Positions 10,848 through 22,699 of a stretch of 64,000 bases of DNA are shown piece after piece. The translations under genes were made by a program, and so were the position numbers. The DNA comes from Halichondria panicea. Lineage: Eukaryota; Porifera; Demospongiae; Suberitida; Halichondriidae. Within the stretch, counting starts at the first letter, position 1. Each line of letters begins with the position of its first letter. A model generated the notes under the pieces. That model worked only from the letters and a program-made list of their open reading frames with translations. It was not told the DNA's origin and searched no databases. The stretch lies in the NCBI RefSeq assembly GCF_963675165.1, contig NC_087381.1, forward strand, positions 2,852,001 to 2,916,000. The letters run 5' to 3'.

Positions 10848-12766
10848 CTAATTAAACTGCATGTTATATACTAAGTAAATGTTGTGTACTTATGTCACTT
10901 TCTATGTAAACAAGACTTAGTATTGCTATGAATTGTCAAAACTAAACTAATGTCTTGATCTGTATACCCATGATTCCAAGAGTATATAATAGAGAAGAAA
11001 GTATCAAACGTAGGCATACTGTACATTAGATGTATGCGGAGAGTAACGTGACTTCCTGTATCTGTCAAGGGCTTGGATTTGCACACTGACCAATCCAAGT
11101 GCATGTGAATGTATGTACATCATTAATTTGATGTAGATTGATTGGTTCATTGTTAGTTTCGTACTCGTCTTTCTTCACATGACGTCATACGTAAAGCAAA
11201 AATTTAATGGACTGAGCGAGGATTGCACCGTGCATGTGTACCCCTAGTTAAATGTTTGACTTAGTGCTCGCGCTTACTGCATGAACATGATTTAATAATC
11301 ATATCATCCTTATACTCTGTGGTTACAAATGTGGTTACAGCCAAGTTACACAGAATATTGCAAGTTTTACTAAAAGGACTGTATTAGTAAAACCAGTAGG
11401 TTTTACGGGTGTGATAAAACAAGGAATGAGGAAATGAGAAACAAAAATAATTCTGCATGAGCAAGTCTGAAGACAAGCTAACATAAATTATTAAGGAAGA
11501 GAGGGATTGGAAACAGATTCGACCTCGAATAACCATCCATGTTGCCCCTGGTTTTACTCGAGGCTGCTAGATCTACTCCAACGTGGAAAGAAAATCCAGG
11601 CTGAAAACGGTTGAGACAATTAAACGATTGTCTTACTGCCAATATAAAAAGACTGCTGCTGAACTTACAATTCATTTCCATACTTGAGGACATAATTATG
11701 TAATATATATTTATAATCTAGGAAACTACATATAGCTAGGCAGTCTTAGCTATAATTATTATTGGTACATAGCATGGCAGTCCATCTCAAACAGTGAAAA
11801 AAACGCTATGTACCTCTAGCTCTTTTCCAACAACCAAGAATGTTTGTATGTGTTTTCCACATGATACCTACCATCAACGGGTATGGAAATCAAGTTTTGG
11901 GGGACCTTACAAGGTATGTGTTTGTGCATACATGTTATACCTTATTACGTAATATTTACTACAATTTAAACCACAATTTGCTGCTGTCCTGTTGTACTTT
12001 TAGACTCTAGCATTTAGCCTCACTATTGTTTAGCATTTCCTCTCTTTGTTCATGTGAGCCCCACCCAGGGCCTCCATCATGTATTTTGTGCTCCTGCAGC
12101 CATTTTGTACTCACTTTCCTCTCTATCTAAGAATTGTTGGCACAGTAATAGTGAAGTCAATTTGCATGAATGCTTGCTATTATTAATAGCTTAGCTACAG
12201 TATTTCAATTGCATATAGCGGAATAGATCGAACCTGTTTCTATTTAGATCTAGCCTGTCTAGTATCCCTCCGCTAACTATTTGTCCGTACTGAGAAAGGG
12301 CTCAAACAATCTGCATGAGGCCTCAAACAAGTAAAAGTGTTTCTTGGGGTTTGGCGGGGGGCAACACAGATGGTTTAGAATAGGCCCTGCCCCCCAATGT
12401 AAAGCCAAGGAAAAATCACGTGCGTGGACCCTGTTTCCAATCCCTAAGATCTTCCTTTGATTATATACTGAGCTATACAGGTACCTCCTGGTCGGCTCTG
12501 CCACCATACAGGCATAACTTACTTATATTATGTTCCTCTGCCAGCTGGTAGACAGTGCAACACACTATCTATCTTAACTTCTCCTCTATCCACTTGTGTG
12601 CCATGTATGACTGGCATGGTTCAGACATTAGATCTATAATCTCAGTATACCTATATAGGTAACGACATGCATGTACTGTCCTATACAGTCCCACAGTCCC
12701 AAACAATATATCTACTGGCAATACATTCACCGATTTCACAATCTGGTGGGCAAGTTTAATTAGTCA
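10848..12766. other. Intergenic AT-rich sequence, dispersed repeat fragments
   Basis: No convincing gene. Near 11500-11575 and 12400-12440 are fragments related to a dispersed repeat with an AGGGATTGGAAAC core and an associated ..CTCGAGGC.. block. Relatives occur near 15270, 24310 and 28890. A TACTAAAA../..TTAGTAAAA inverted pair lies near 11370-11395. Confidence 0.35.
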
Positions 12767-13740
12767 ATGGACTGGACTCAATGTCAACATCTACATGTAG
12801 CAGCAAAGAACTTCCAAACTGTTTGTCAAACCAAGAAATTTCTAATCTGCCAGTCCTGTCGTAAAACTGCAGACATGCATGGTTTTGGTAGTACACTGTC
12901 TGGTATCCAATCTTGCTACTGCATGAGGGTTCAGTTTCTGGGTGAAGAAAGCAATTCTCACTACAATTCTCACAAGCAATGCCTATAGTGAAGGCTGATG
13001 CTACCTTTAATGAAAGAAAGCTCGCTGTGCCATCTGAAGTGATGGTAAAACTTAATTCCTACAATGTACCGACAACCTGTACTGTGTGGATCGAGGTGCC
13101 GATGAAACTTTCCGACACCGAACAATGCTGTCATCTGGTAACTTCATATAGGGAAACTCAATAACAAGAGCCAATAAAACCCAACAGTAGCAGTAAAGCG
13201 CTTACACAAGCCACTCCTATAGGACAGCCATGCAGCAATACAAGCGCTGGGGCTAGCGAAGAAGTGCGAGTGAGTCAAATCCATGGAGCTCTTCAAAGGC
13301 TTGGGCAAAGTGCAAGGCGAATATACCTTTTGCCTGTTAAAGATGAATTTTAAAATTATCATAGGACAAAGGTCAATTGCATGTGACGGGAGGCAGGAAA
13401 GGAAGAAATATAACCGTGACACGGATGGGCCGGGCATTTACGTATGCGTTTCCAATCCCTCTCCTCTAGTATCTATGATGGAACCAAGTACAAGAAGCCA
13501 TGTGCACTTGTTGTTGGTGTCAAGTATGGTGTCCTACCTCAGTTTGGTAACCTCGAGGACATTCTGTTCGACAAGGATGAACTAATTTTGATTGTTCGAC
13601 TGTACAAAACAATTGAGTTTGCTAGCCATTTCAACTGCTTTATTGTAGAACTATCTACTGAGCTTGTCACCATTATTCAAGGTGCACATGAGCCTCATCA
13701 TGTACGTTGTGTCCAAGGCCTTACTACTGTACACAAATAG
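12767..13740 (+). pseudogene. Fragments of an uncharacterised, possibly transposon-linked protein
   Basis: Three open stretches follow each other in different frames: 12767-12988, 12979-13164 and 13444-13740. The last one reads YDGTKYKKPCALVVGV, then LPQFGNLEDILF and FASHFNCFIVE, and ends at a stop. Its beta-rich pattern reminds me of the C-terminal part of large uncharacterised proteins common in sponges and cnidarians that are often carried by transposons. This is a memory-based impression, not a domain assignment. The middle part is broken, so I treat it as a remnant. Confidence 0.3.
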
Positions 13741-13894
13741 CAGTTGTTCTCAAAACACACTTATCTTCATTATAGTTTTGTACCAATTATTAGTAGTCAA
13801 TGACATGTTGAATGGTGTGAAGAATCATAAGTACGCATAGTTTCATAGACAAAATAATTAACTAATGAAGTGTGGTATGATCAGATAATTATAA

Positions 13895-14053
13895 GGGAGC
13901 ACTTCCAAACTACTTTTGCATTTCTTACCGTCATTATGACATTAATATTTTGACCCTCCTCTTTAAACGTTTAATATGAGTGTCACAGCCCAGGACCCCC
14001 GCATCCCTAGTCCCTAACGTCATAATGACGTTAAATGCAATTGGAAGTGCCCC
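13895..14053. mobile_element. Short inverted-repeat element (MITE-like)
   Basis: The ends are inverse to each other: GGGAGCACTTCCAA at the left and TTGGAAGTGCCCC at the right. An inner pair GTCATTATGAC / GTCATAATGAC also occurs. About 160 bp, no coding capacity. Confidence 0.5.
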
Positions 14054-14648
14054 AAGTGTCACATCGTTTAGTCTTAACTGTGTTATAAGGCGTGGCTTAA
14101 ACTACAAAGGATTATCATTATTTATAGTCAGCATGCTCATTATACATGTCTTAATTGACTGATGTGCTGTACATAAAAACGGTCACTTTTAATGTTGATT
14201 TTTCTAGCTCTAAAAGGTCGACTAAGCCAGGCAGCCACTATCACTAAACAAATAAATGCTATACAAGAAGGAGTAGCCCTTACTATGAAGTCGTGGGAGG
14301 TCAAGGCCCATGGTGTCTCTAAAAGTGTACTAAAGCAATTTGAAGGACTATACTGCAAATGTTTATGAACAGTACAGCTTATATCAATAGCATGAAGCCA
14401 TTCTATGTAACACTTAATAACCAATGTCCTGCTTTGACTTCACAGCAGGGAAAGAGAAAAGTTGACATAGAGCTAAACTCTCAAAAAATTGAGTAAAGAC
14501 AACGGACTTAGAGCTTGTGGTATAAACTTACTTCTCTAGAGTACCTTAATTCCAGCCCCTGATTGCTAGTGGATATAGAAGAGCTAGAAACAGTTAAAAT
14601 ACAACACAGAACGATCAACCACAACATATTCGCGAGCACGAAATCAAT

Positions 14649-15014
14649 TCCCCTATCAATCCCTTGTATATATGATGGGGGTACACTGGGGATTAACAGA
14701 TTTTTTTTTACACAGGTCGCTTCCAATCCCCTTCCTTTTTAATCTATGACTATAGGCAAGTGCATGCACAACACTGTTTAAAGTGTTCCACAAGGTCTTA
14801 CAAGTGTAATAGCACCCTTTAAACACGTAGCAGTTATTATGCACCTATCAATGTCAAGCCCCACCCCTGACATACGGGCAGTATAGGGGATTGGGTGGGG
14901 ATTATACATTTTCAATTAATGAATGCCCAATAGGGTGGGGGTTCATGTGTATAATCCCCTATCAATCCCTTGTATATATGGTGGGGGTACACTGGGGATT
15001 AACAGATTTTTTGT
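14649..15014. repeat. 62 bp direct repeat (ATCAATCCCTTGTATATATG...)
   Basis: The block starting CCCCTATCAATCCCTTG and running through GGGGGTACACTGGGGATTAA occurs at 14649-14711 and again at 14952-15014, almost identical. The second copy lies inside the inverted-repeat element at 14838-15177, the first just outside it. Confidence 0.65.
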
Positions 15015-15177
15015 CAGCTAATCTAACACATGGCAACTTTATGATGCGCATGCGCAAGCATTGGCCCCACCCTCAAAATTACTGGGAAAATGTTGATGCA
15101 AAACCCCTGTGTTGGGGGGAAAGTGAGTGCTAAAAGCTGTATAACCCCCTGGTGGGGCTTGACATTGATAGGTGCAT
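14838..15177. mobile_element. MITE with TIR TGCACCTATCAATGTCAAGC
   Basis: A 340 bp segment bounded by an inverted repeat of about 26 bp (left TGCACCTATCAATGTCAAGC.., right ..GCTTGACATTGATAGGTGCA). It is flanked on both sides by TTA, a likely 3 bp target duplication. It contains no intact gene. Confidence 0.65.
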
Positions 15178-15558
15178 TACAACTGCACTCCTAGTGTTGT
15201 GGTAGCACAATTATTTGGTGAGTGTTGCCATGGCATAGCACTCAAGGTGGTATTGTATAATCCTAGATTGAAGAGTTAGAGGGAAAGGAAACGGTTGGTA
15301 TCTCGAGTAACATCCGCGCTACCCTGCGGTTTAATCGAGGCCATCACAACAATATCTATTCTACATGCACTCAGTGCATAATAAAACTACAAGTAACTGT
15401 GCTTAGTCCGTGCAACTCACTTATATTTCAAGGTCTATACCTATTGTAGTAGTCATAACCAGCACGCTTACACGTTATATGTTCCAATAGCTCTAAAACA
15501 GCCTTGGGAACATAATTATCTTTTTACTGGGTGTGGTCAGTCATTAGCAAGTACTACA

Positions 15559-16053
15559 CAGAGGAGGTTGGTCACGATTGTTAATTTTCTTCTAATTTTC
15601 TTTGTAACCTCCAATTCCTACAGTAAATGCACAGAAGCCATTGAAGGAACCCCAACCTACCCAACCCGCTGAGTCAGCACTTTTATCTTATTCTTGAGCG
15701 TTTATCTGTCTTGTATTACGTCTCCTGTTAGCCTATGAGTCGTAGTAGTTTAAAACTATCGTTGCTACACCTGCTATATTAAGATAGGAGTCAAAGAAAT
15801 AAGGAAAGTGCAGCAACAACTGGAACGTTGTGACTAATCTTAGTTTCTGGCTTATTACTTCGAGTATGACTATGCTACTCACTTTCTAGTATCACTGAGT
15901 ATTGTTAGCATCATTTCCTACTAGTATAAAAGGCTATGATCGTTTGCAGCCTTTTGGCTTAGCTAGGATAGCTACTTTCTCTCAAGTTTCCACGGGATTG
16001 GAGGTTACAAAGAAAATTAGAAGATTAATTAACAATCGTGACCAACCTCCTCT
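15559..16053. mobile_element. MULE-type MITE with 9 bp target duplication
   Basis: A 495 bp element begins CAGAGGAGGTTGG and ends CCAACCTCCTCTG. The terminal inverted repeats are about 60 bp and match almost base for base. It is flanked on both sides by AGTACTACA (15550-15558 and 16054-16062), a perfect 9 bp target-site duplication. Long TIRs with a 9 bp duplication are the hallmark of Mutator-like elements. No transposase is encoded. A truncated, inverted relative lies at about 55725-55979 inside the prosaposin gene. Confidence 0.8.
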
Positions 16054-16062
16054 GAGTACTAC

Positions 16063-17210
16063 ACATGGCTCATGGACTAGGCGTGTTATGAAAGAGATTA
16101 TGTCTCGAGGAAACACAGCTTTGGGAGTTACCGGGTAAAAATGTGCTTAAGTAATTAGATAGCTCTTTTTTCAACTTGTGCATGCTATTATTTGGTACCT
16201 TTGTTTTTTAGCACTCCCACAAGAGCTGGTGATGCTATGCCGGAAGACCTGGCTAGAAATTGAAGACTTTCCGTCTGCTGAAGAGTTATACTTCCCCATT
16301 GTTTTCCTGTCCCCCCCTCATTAATCCCGATTGGGTGTACAGTTTTTGTTATTCTAAAACAAAGAAAAGATTATGAGTATAAATCAATACACTTGTTAAA
16401 GCTTATTAAAAGCTTTCAGGAGTAATCATTAGCTTCTTTATCTTCAGCAATGACTTCTTGTCGAACATAAAGGCAAGATTTAGTAGCAGAACACTTGCCT
16501 GGTCTATATTACCACAGCCTCATCAGGGGACCCACAGGAACACATCATGCCTTTCCTATAACATCTGTAGCCTTACAATGTATAGGGTGTCGTTAAGTAG
16601 AGACTTGGCTTGATACAATAAAGGGCGTAAGAACTCAGTCATCTTTGCACAATACTTCTATGTAACGGACTGTAAAATCAGAATACAAATAGTATACGGT
16701 TTATTTTACTGACAGTATATCCACAAATACACGGATTACCCCCTTTTTGGGGTAATGTACACGCATGCGCATACAAGGTATACCAGGCCGCCTTGTTCAA
16801 GCGGCCTGGAATCGAGGCTAAGTTATCCCCTGGCCATATCCTATAGCAACTGCATGAAAACAGGATATATATAGAGAGGTTATATAGTGCATGGGAGCTG
16901 AGGGTCCGTTTTGGGAGGTTTTCCACTGTATATAGCTATACAAAGCAATAGAATCTACATTGGTAGTATACATGCAGTGAAGGTATACAGTCACCATAAT
17001 TATTAAAGATGCACGCTCTAGAAACGTAAATTCTTATGCACTATAATTATAATTATTAATACATTGTCAAGAGTCTATGTAGCTGCAAATAATTATACTT
17101 ATGCAGCTTTAATTATATATATAGCTAAACTATATGCACAGCAAACTATATAAATAGGATACTATATAGGTCAAGTCCGTAAAGCAGTCCAGTAGTATTC
17201 CTTATGTCTC
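16063..17210. other. Intergenic sequence, no recognised gene
   Basis: AT-rich with short open frames only. A hairpin-like GCCGCCTTG..CAAGCGGC pair lies near 16789-16806 and a short AAGCTTATTAAAAGCTT inverted motif near 16399-16415. Very AT-rich sequence around 17040-17170 lies downstream of the metalloprotease stop and probably holds its 3' untranslated region. Confidence 0.3.
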
Positions 17211-19058
17211 TTAGCACCAACCCACATGCTTCTTGGTGTACTCACAAAGGTTCAAATCATTGACGTCCATAATGCAGCTTGCTTGAGAAGAAGTGCAGGT
17301 GTTGCAGTTGGAATTTTTAGCAGTGCAGCTTCCCCTGCCATACTGTTGAGTGCAATTACATTTTGTGTATTCGTCAGGAGCGTTAAAAACATGTCCAATT
17401 TCATGAGCGAAAACCCTGTCAATCTGATCAGAACCCCAACCGTCATTGCTGTACTGCATGTATATAGGTCCACCACCAAAATAGGCATACGCGAAATGTC
17501 TTTGCCTGTACTTAGAGAAGAAAGCAAGGAAAGCACCATCAGCACAAGCGTGGTTTTTGACATATTGTACCACTTGGTCCTTTCCAGCTTTACCAGTTGG
17601 GTAACCACAAGCTTGGAGTGTAGGATTAGCAAACACGTCGTGGCAAGATGCATAGCTAGAGCAATAGGTTGGGTCAGAAGCAGTTATTGTTGCCTTCCCA
17701 GCATACAGCACAAACGACAAACGAACCCCATTTTTCTGAGCCTGGTTTGCCCAGAATTTAAGTCCTGCCTGGCATTCACTTATAATCTTCTGATACTCAC
17801 TACCGCTTATTGCTAAGCAACCAGGACCGGAAGCAACAAGACTAACAGCGGCAATTTTCCCAGTCATAGTTTGGCGGTAGGGTGCATCTCCCTGAACACC
17901 TTCGTCTGAATCTTCTCGTTTAAAGGCCATTGGAGCCGTTTTTTCTGTCCAATGTTGAACCGTTGGTTGTGGTTTCATCTCATTTTCTCGTGCCATCCAG
18001 TAGGCATTAGCATGGCTTAAAGTTTCCGCCGATGCTGAGCTCGAAATATGGGCTGAAGCTTGACTGAAGCCATTCTGCTTGGCTACGTAAGAGGGGACGT
18101 TTGCAACCAAGAGGTTGTGACCAAGTTGAAGTAGAACGTGGCCCCCAGCAGCTTCCACTTCAGTAGTTGCCTCGTCAATGTTCTCAGTGTGAAGCAACAT
18201 CTCCTCTATGGCAGGACTCCTGCATGTATAGAGCAGATAACATGGAGTAATAATTATGATAGTACATGTAACGATCATGAAATTTGGTTTACTCTTGTGA
18301 GTCTTGTTTGTGGGATGGCTTTGGTGAAATATCTCCCTCGATCACTGCTCCATTCAAAACTGCCTGAAGTTCACTATACAAATAACAATAATAGTCCAAC
18401 ATAACTTGTATATATATACATGATTGTACTATAAGACACATTGCATTAATTGTATAAGATGTGCATCGTGTTGATAATATAATTACCGTATAGCGCGAAA
18501 ATTTCGAGGCACTTATATTTTGTGGAATGGCCTCTAAAAGCATTTTGTTGCACAATTTTCGTGGAATGACTGCTTACCGGAAGCCACGCCTTTAATCTTT
18601 GGACGTTATAGCTAATTAAAGAACAATTTTTGTGGACTTAATTTTCATGTAGGATTGCTAACCCACGAAATCCTCAAAAATTTCGCACTATACGGTATAT
18701 TGACAGTGAGCTTTAATTATATATATACCGTTCATTGATCATCGACTCAAGTTCTTGTAGGTCTCCGACTGGTTCAGGCACATCATCAGCTTTCAGGTCT
18801 TGTAATAATTCTTCAATGTCACTGATGAAACAAAGCAAAGAGACATGCATTCATCATAATTATGCTATCAGTAAGTATAATATAGGTGGATGCATGCATG
18901 CATGGTATAATGAGACTGCTGATACGAAACATATAAGAAAATGTATAATCTCAGGTCATAACTCACTTGAGCACTGCTTCCAGTTTAGCCTGTTTGTCAA
19001 TCAGACCAGCTAGGGAGGAACAAATCATACAGCAAATCACAAGCAGCAGCAACTTCAT
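17211..19058 (-). CDS. Secreted metzincin-like zinc metalloprotease, four exons
   Basis: Exons on the minus strand: 19058-18967, 18821-18729, 18373-18293 and 18219-17211. All have GT-AG borders and keep frame, giving 424 residues. The start is chosen because MKLLLLVICCMICSSLA is a clear signal peptide, so the protein should be secreted. Residues ~31-170 look like a propeptide with helical and charged stretches. The catalytic block is HEIGHVFNAPDE, in which the third zinc ligand position of a metzincin (HExxHxxGxxH/D) is Asp and the usual Gly is Asn. A cysteine-rich loop follows (CNC, then CNTC and CTSSQASC), leading to SCIMDV, a plausible Met-turn. The single large final exon, holding the whole catalytic domain, contrasts with the small upstream exons and could reflect an acquired bacterial-type protease domain. 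Substrate unknown. A MITE (18484-18697) sits in intron 2. Confidence 0.8.
18484..18697. mobile_element. MITE, TACCGTATAGCGCGAAA family
   Basis: A 214 bp element with ends TACCGTATAGCGCGAAA and TTTCGCACTATACGGTA, inside an intron of the metalloprotease gene. The interior matches the element at 27312-27548 in inverse order (shared CTTACCGGAAGCCACGCC and GAGGC.CTTATATTT blocks). Confidence 0.75.
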
Positions 19059-20189
19059 TTCGTTCTGTTGGCTTTTCTTGTCCTTTGTTGTTGATTGAAA
19101 ATGTTGGGAGTAAAGTAACTCCAAAAAGGATGCTTTTATAGCTACTATCCATAATTTGTTGACAATGCTCTCTAAATAAAATTGTTCGGGAAAAAGGGAC
19201 TATACGTAACATTATAGTTAGGAATTTCACATCAGTTGCACACTCACCGATACTATATATTATAGGTGAACTTATTGACCCAGAGTATTGTAGAATACCG
19301 TATAGCGGGTTATTTTTGAGGCACTAAATTTTTGTGGATTGCCCAAATAAAATATTTCGAGGATTTTATTTTCGAGGAGAGGTTTAAGTGGCTACACCCC
19401 TACAGTAGAGAGGTTTCAATACCGGATGTAAGCCAATTTTCGAGGCACTACATTTTCATGTTTCTGGGTCAATCCTCGAAAATCTTGAAAATCTTGAAAA
19501 TTCCGTGCCTCCAGCTATACTGTAGTCATGCACTCCCTTGGCCAGAATGTAATCACACCGGTACGTCCACATGGGTACCTATATACTCAACTAACATCCT
19601 TGAGCGATGATTTCCCCAGAATGTAACCAAAATTCAGTAATGGGTTAACCCTTTACCTGCTGTTGACGTTTTGAAGCATCATAAAACAGTTCCCTGTACC
19701 ACGTCCCTCAAAAATGCCTGCCCACGGTAATTAAGAGCGCACAAAGTTGCTAAAATTAACGCATGTAGTAAAGCGTAAATGTCTCCCGTGTTTTGGCATG
19801 CCCCTGACATGACAGAATTAAGTAATGTTTAAACAATAATTAGTATACATATATATACAGTGTACTCAATTGCTCACAGAGTTAGTATATAAACATCTGC
19901 ATGTAACACACACAGTCTGCATGTGCAAAATGCAAGCAGCATGTGGAATATTGTGGCTGCACAATTGTAGTGGTCCAAAATCAGCCTATTTTACTAACCT
20001 ATTATTGTGACCGCCCATTAATTTTTGTAAGTCCCTATAATTATTTTGCTTAAAATGTTGCTAGTCAATTTAGTAAAGACCTGTAATATTCTAGTTCCTT
20101 CTTGCATGCGCATTAGACAGCTTGCAAGTTTGTTCTGCATTATGATTCAGTCTACAATGTACCACTTGGCATGTTAATTATAGCTGGTT
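19059..20189. other. Upstream region of the metalloprotease; MITE relative, no gene
   Basis: Holds the probable promoter of the minus-strand metalloprotease. A degenerate relative of the TACCGTATAGCG family lies at about 19297-19535 (starts ACCGTATAGCGGG, ends ..CCAGCTATACTGTAG). A TTAACCCTTTACCTGC motif at 19647, like the end of a piggyBac-type element, occurs without a visible partner. Confidence 0.4.
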
Positions 20190-21098
20190 CTAACCTCTTG
20201 CATGATGATTTTTCCGCTTGCATGCTTGTTCTGACCGCTTGCATGATGATTCTATTGCTTGCTTGTTAATTTGTTCTAACCTCTTGCATGATGATTCTAT
20301 TGCTTGCTTGTTTGTTCTAACCACTTGCACGATGATTCTATATCGCTTGATTGCTTGTTCTGATTGCTTTCATGATGATTCTATTGCTTGCTTGTTAATT
20401 TGTTCTAACCTCTTGCACGATAATTCTATATCGCTTGATTGCTTGTTCTGATTGCTTTCATGATGATTCTATTGCTTGCTTGTTAATTTGTTCTGACCTC
20501 TTGCAAGATGATTCTATCACTTGCTTGTTTGTTCTAACCTCTTGCAAGATGATTCTATTGCTTGCTTATTTGTTCTAACCTCTTGCACGATGATTCTATA
20601 TCGCTTGATTGCTTGTTCTGATTGCTTTCATGATGATTCTATTGCTTGCTTGGTTAATTTGCTAACCTCTTGCAAGATGATTCTATTGCTTGCTTGTTTG
20701 TTCTAACCTCTTGCACGATGATTCTATATCGCTTGATTGCTTGTTCTGATTGCTTTCATGATGATTCTATTGCTTGCTTGTTAATTTGTTCTGACCTCTT
20801 GCAAGATGATTCTATCACTTGCTTGTTTGTTCTAACCTCTTGCAAGATGATTCTATCACTTGCTTGTTTGTTCTAACCTCTTGCAGGATGATTCTATATC
20901 GCTTGCATGCATGCTTGTATGATGATTCTATTGCTTGCTCTTGCGGGATGATTCTGTATAATTATATCACTTGCTTGTTTGTTCTAACTTCTTGCACGAT
21001 GATTTTCTCCCACTTGTGTGTTTGTTCTGACCATGTGCACGCGATGATTCTATATCGCTTGCTGCATGCTTGTTCTAACTGCATGCGTGCATGATGAT
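20190..21098. repeat. Minisatellite, about 45-65 bp higher-order unit
   Basis: About 20 imperfect tandem copies built from the words GATGATTCTAT, TGCTTGCTTGTT and TCTAACCTCTTGCA. Variants with ATATCGCTTGATTGCTTGTTC alternate with shorter ones in a regular order, giving a higher-order pattern. The long open frames across it are an effect of the repeat and not a gene. Confidence 0.85.
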
Positions 21099-22003
21099 TA
21101 GGGGTTGGTAGATTATGCTGGCATAATTTTGAGCATATTATAATAGGCACATTTTTTAGGTGAGAATTATGCTGGCATAATAGGCACCTTTATCAATTAT
21201 GAGAATAAATTAATAGGCAGGTTTTAGAAGTATATACAGGTCAGTATATACGAATCATAAACATGTGTAGGCCTGATGGGGTGCATGGAAAAGAAGGAAA
21301 CAGAAAACGGAAACGGAAGGCGGAAAGCGGAAACGGAAGGCGGAAACGGAAAACGGAAATATCTCAGCTGTGTAAAGTTAACGACCATTACCATTCTGTG
21401 TTTTTTGACATGAATATGAATATGGATAGTAGAGAGCTGAGTTGTAGGAAGCCTATCTAATCTATATCTATCTAGCTTCAAGGAGCTTCAAGGAGCAATA
21501 AGATAAGGTAGCTTGAGACAAGGGGGTGCTCCAGAGCATGCTTCCTACGCCCCTGGTCGATCAGAGTGAATGAAGTGAACCTGTTTGACTGATATGAAAG
21601 TTGAGTACATGGAAAAGCAATAGGAGGCCAGAATCTGAGAACTGAATACATCCAGCTTTCGCAAGTAACAGATGACGTCAGGCAAGATTGTATGGAGAAG
21701 TAAGACCCTTGCAAAACATGGACTGTGCTGCAACATTGCATGGCAACTTGATAGCTGAACCTTACACAAGATTGTAATTATGTTGGAGAGTAAGACCCTG
21801 AGATAAAGCTGCAATGGCTGAACCTAGCCATCTAAACAGTACTGCATGGTAGCCTTGTACTTGTCCGGTTTTCAGTTTTTACTTCACTTGCTTCATGTTC
21901 ACTCTCATGTTTATTTATTGATTTATATATTCAATTTAAAACACAGAATGGTAATTAAACTGATGAGAGTGAAGTGAACATGAAAGCATAAAAGCCTGTA
22001 CTG

Positions 22004-22699
22004 CAGTGGCGGATTCAGAGGAGGGTCCATGGGGTCCCTTGACCCCCCTTTTGAAGTTATTAACTTTAGAAGGCTTAATGACACCAGCTAGCTATTTATC
22101 AGTTTTTGTAGCTATTGTAATTTGATTCAATGATTGTACCTGTTGTTTTGATGTATCAACTGCCAAAGGAGTGTTCAGGCTAGCCTAGGCTAGCTGTAGT
22201 CTCATGAATCAGCCGCACCTTTGGTGTCCGTCTGAACACTCTTTACATGAACTCATGGGCCACGTCGGATTTCCAACGTGACCAATGAGATTGCTCACAA
22301 GCATCAGGTGACTTGAATAGGAGGCAGCAAATAGTGAAACTTTACATGCGGTTGAGCAGCAAGCAGTGTGATGTGGCTGAGCAGAGATAGCGGATGTGGT
22401 TGCATTTTTATGGTTTTGTTAGCTTGTACAGTGACGTAATACATTCCATTGTGAAATGACTTCACGTAAAGAGTGCTCAGACTGACACCAAAGGTGCGGC
22501 TGATTCATGAGACTAGGCTAGCTAGTTGACTGTTCTGGCAGCTAGCTAGCTCTACGCAAGTCTATTATGGGACTTCCCCTGGCTGAGTATGGGATTTTCC
22601 CTAGTCACGTGTGACCGGAAGTGGGCGTAACCTCAAAAATTCGCGCTGCGCTCTCGTTAGTTTGGACCCCCCCTTTCATTTTTCCTGGATCCGCCACTG
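22004..22699. mobile_element. hAT-like MITE, TIR CAGTGGCGGAT
   Basis: Begins CAGTGGCGGATTCAG and ends CTGGATCCGCCACTG, with short C-runs just inside each end. Such CAGTGGCGGATCCAG ends are common in hAT-type MITEs. It lies inside the larger fold-back element, and a further inverted-repeat element sits within it. An 8 bp target duplication is not visible. The flanks instead share an ACTGATGAGA.TGAAGTGAA block on both sides. Confidence 0.6.
22185..22535. mobile_element. Innermost inverted-repeat element (CTCATGAATCAGCCGCACC family)
   Basis: The left end (CTAGGCTAGC.. then CTCATGAATCAGCCGCACC, TTTGGTGTC) is mirrored by the right end (GACACCAAAGGTGCGGC, TGATTCATGAGAC, then ..CTAGGCTAGCTAG). Each side also carries an inner CTCTTTAC / GTAAAGAG pair. 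A diverged copy lies at about 37533-37804. Confidence 0.65.

Noticed and set aside
15902-16138. Plus-strand open frame of 78 codons
   Set aside because: Runs across the end of the MULE-type MITE and its target duplication, so it is a chance frame.
17226-17816. Long plus-strand open frame (196 codons)
   Set aside because: It is the antisense shadow of the metalloprotease catalytic exon, which has clear motifs and splicing on the minus strand.
20218-21094. Series of open frames with repeated DSIACLL-like units
   Set aside because: Translation of the minisatellite, not a protein gene.
20190-21098. Possible CRISPR-like array
   Set aside because: Units are imperfect and have no unique spacers of constant length; the setting is a eukaryotic genome.
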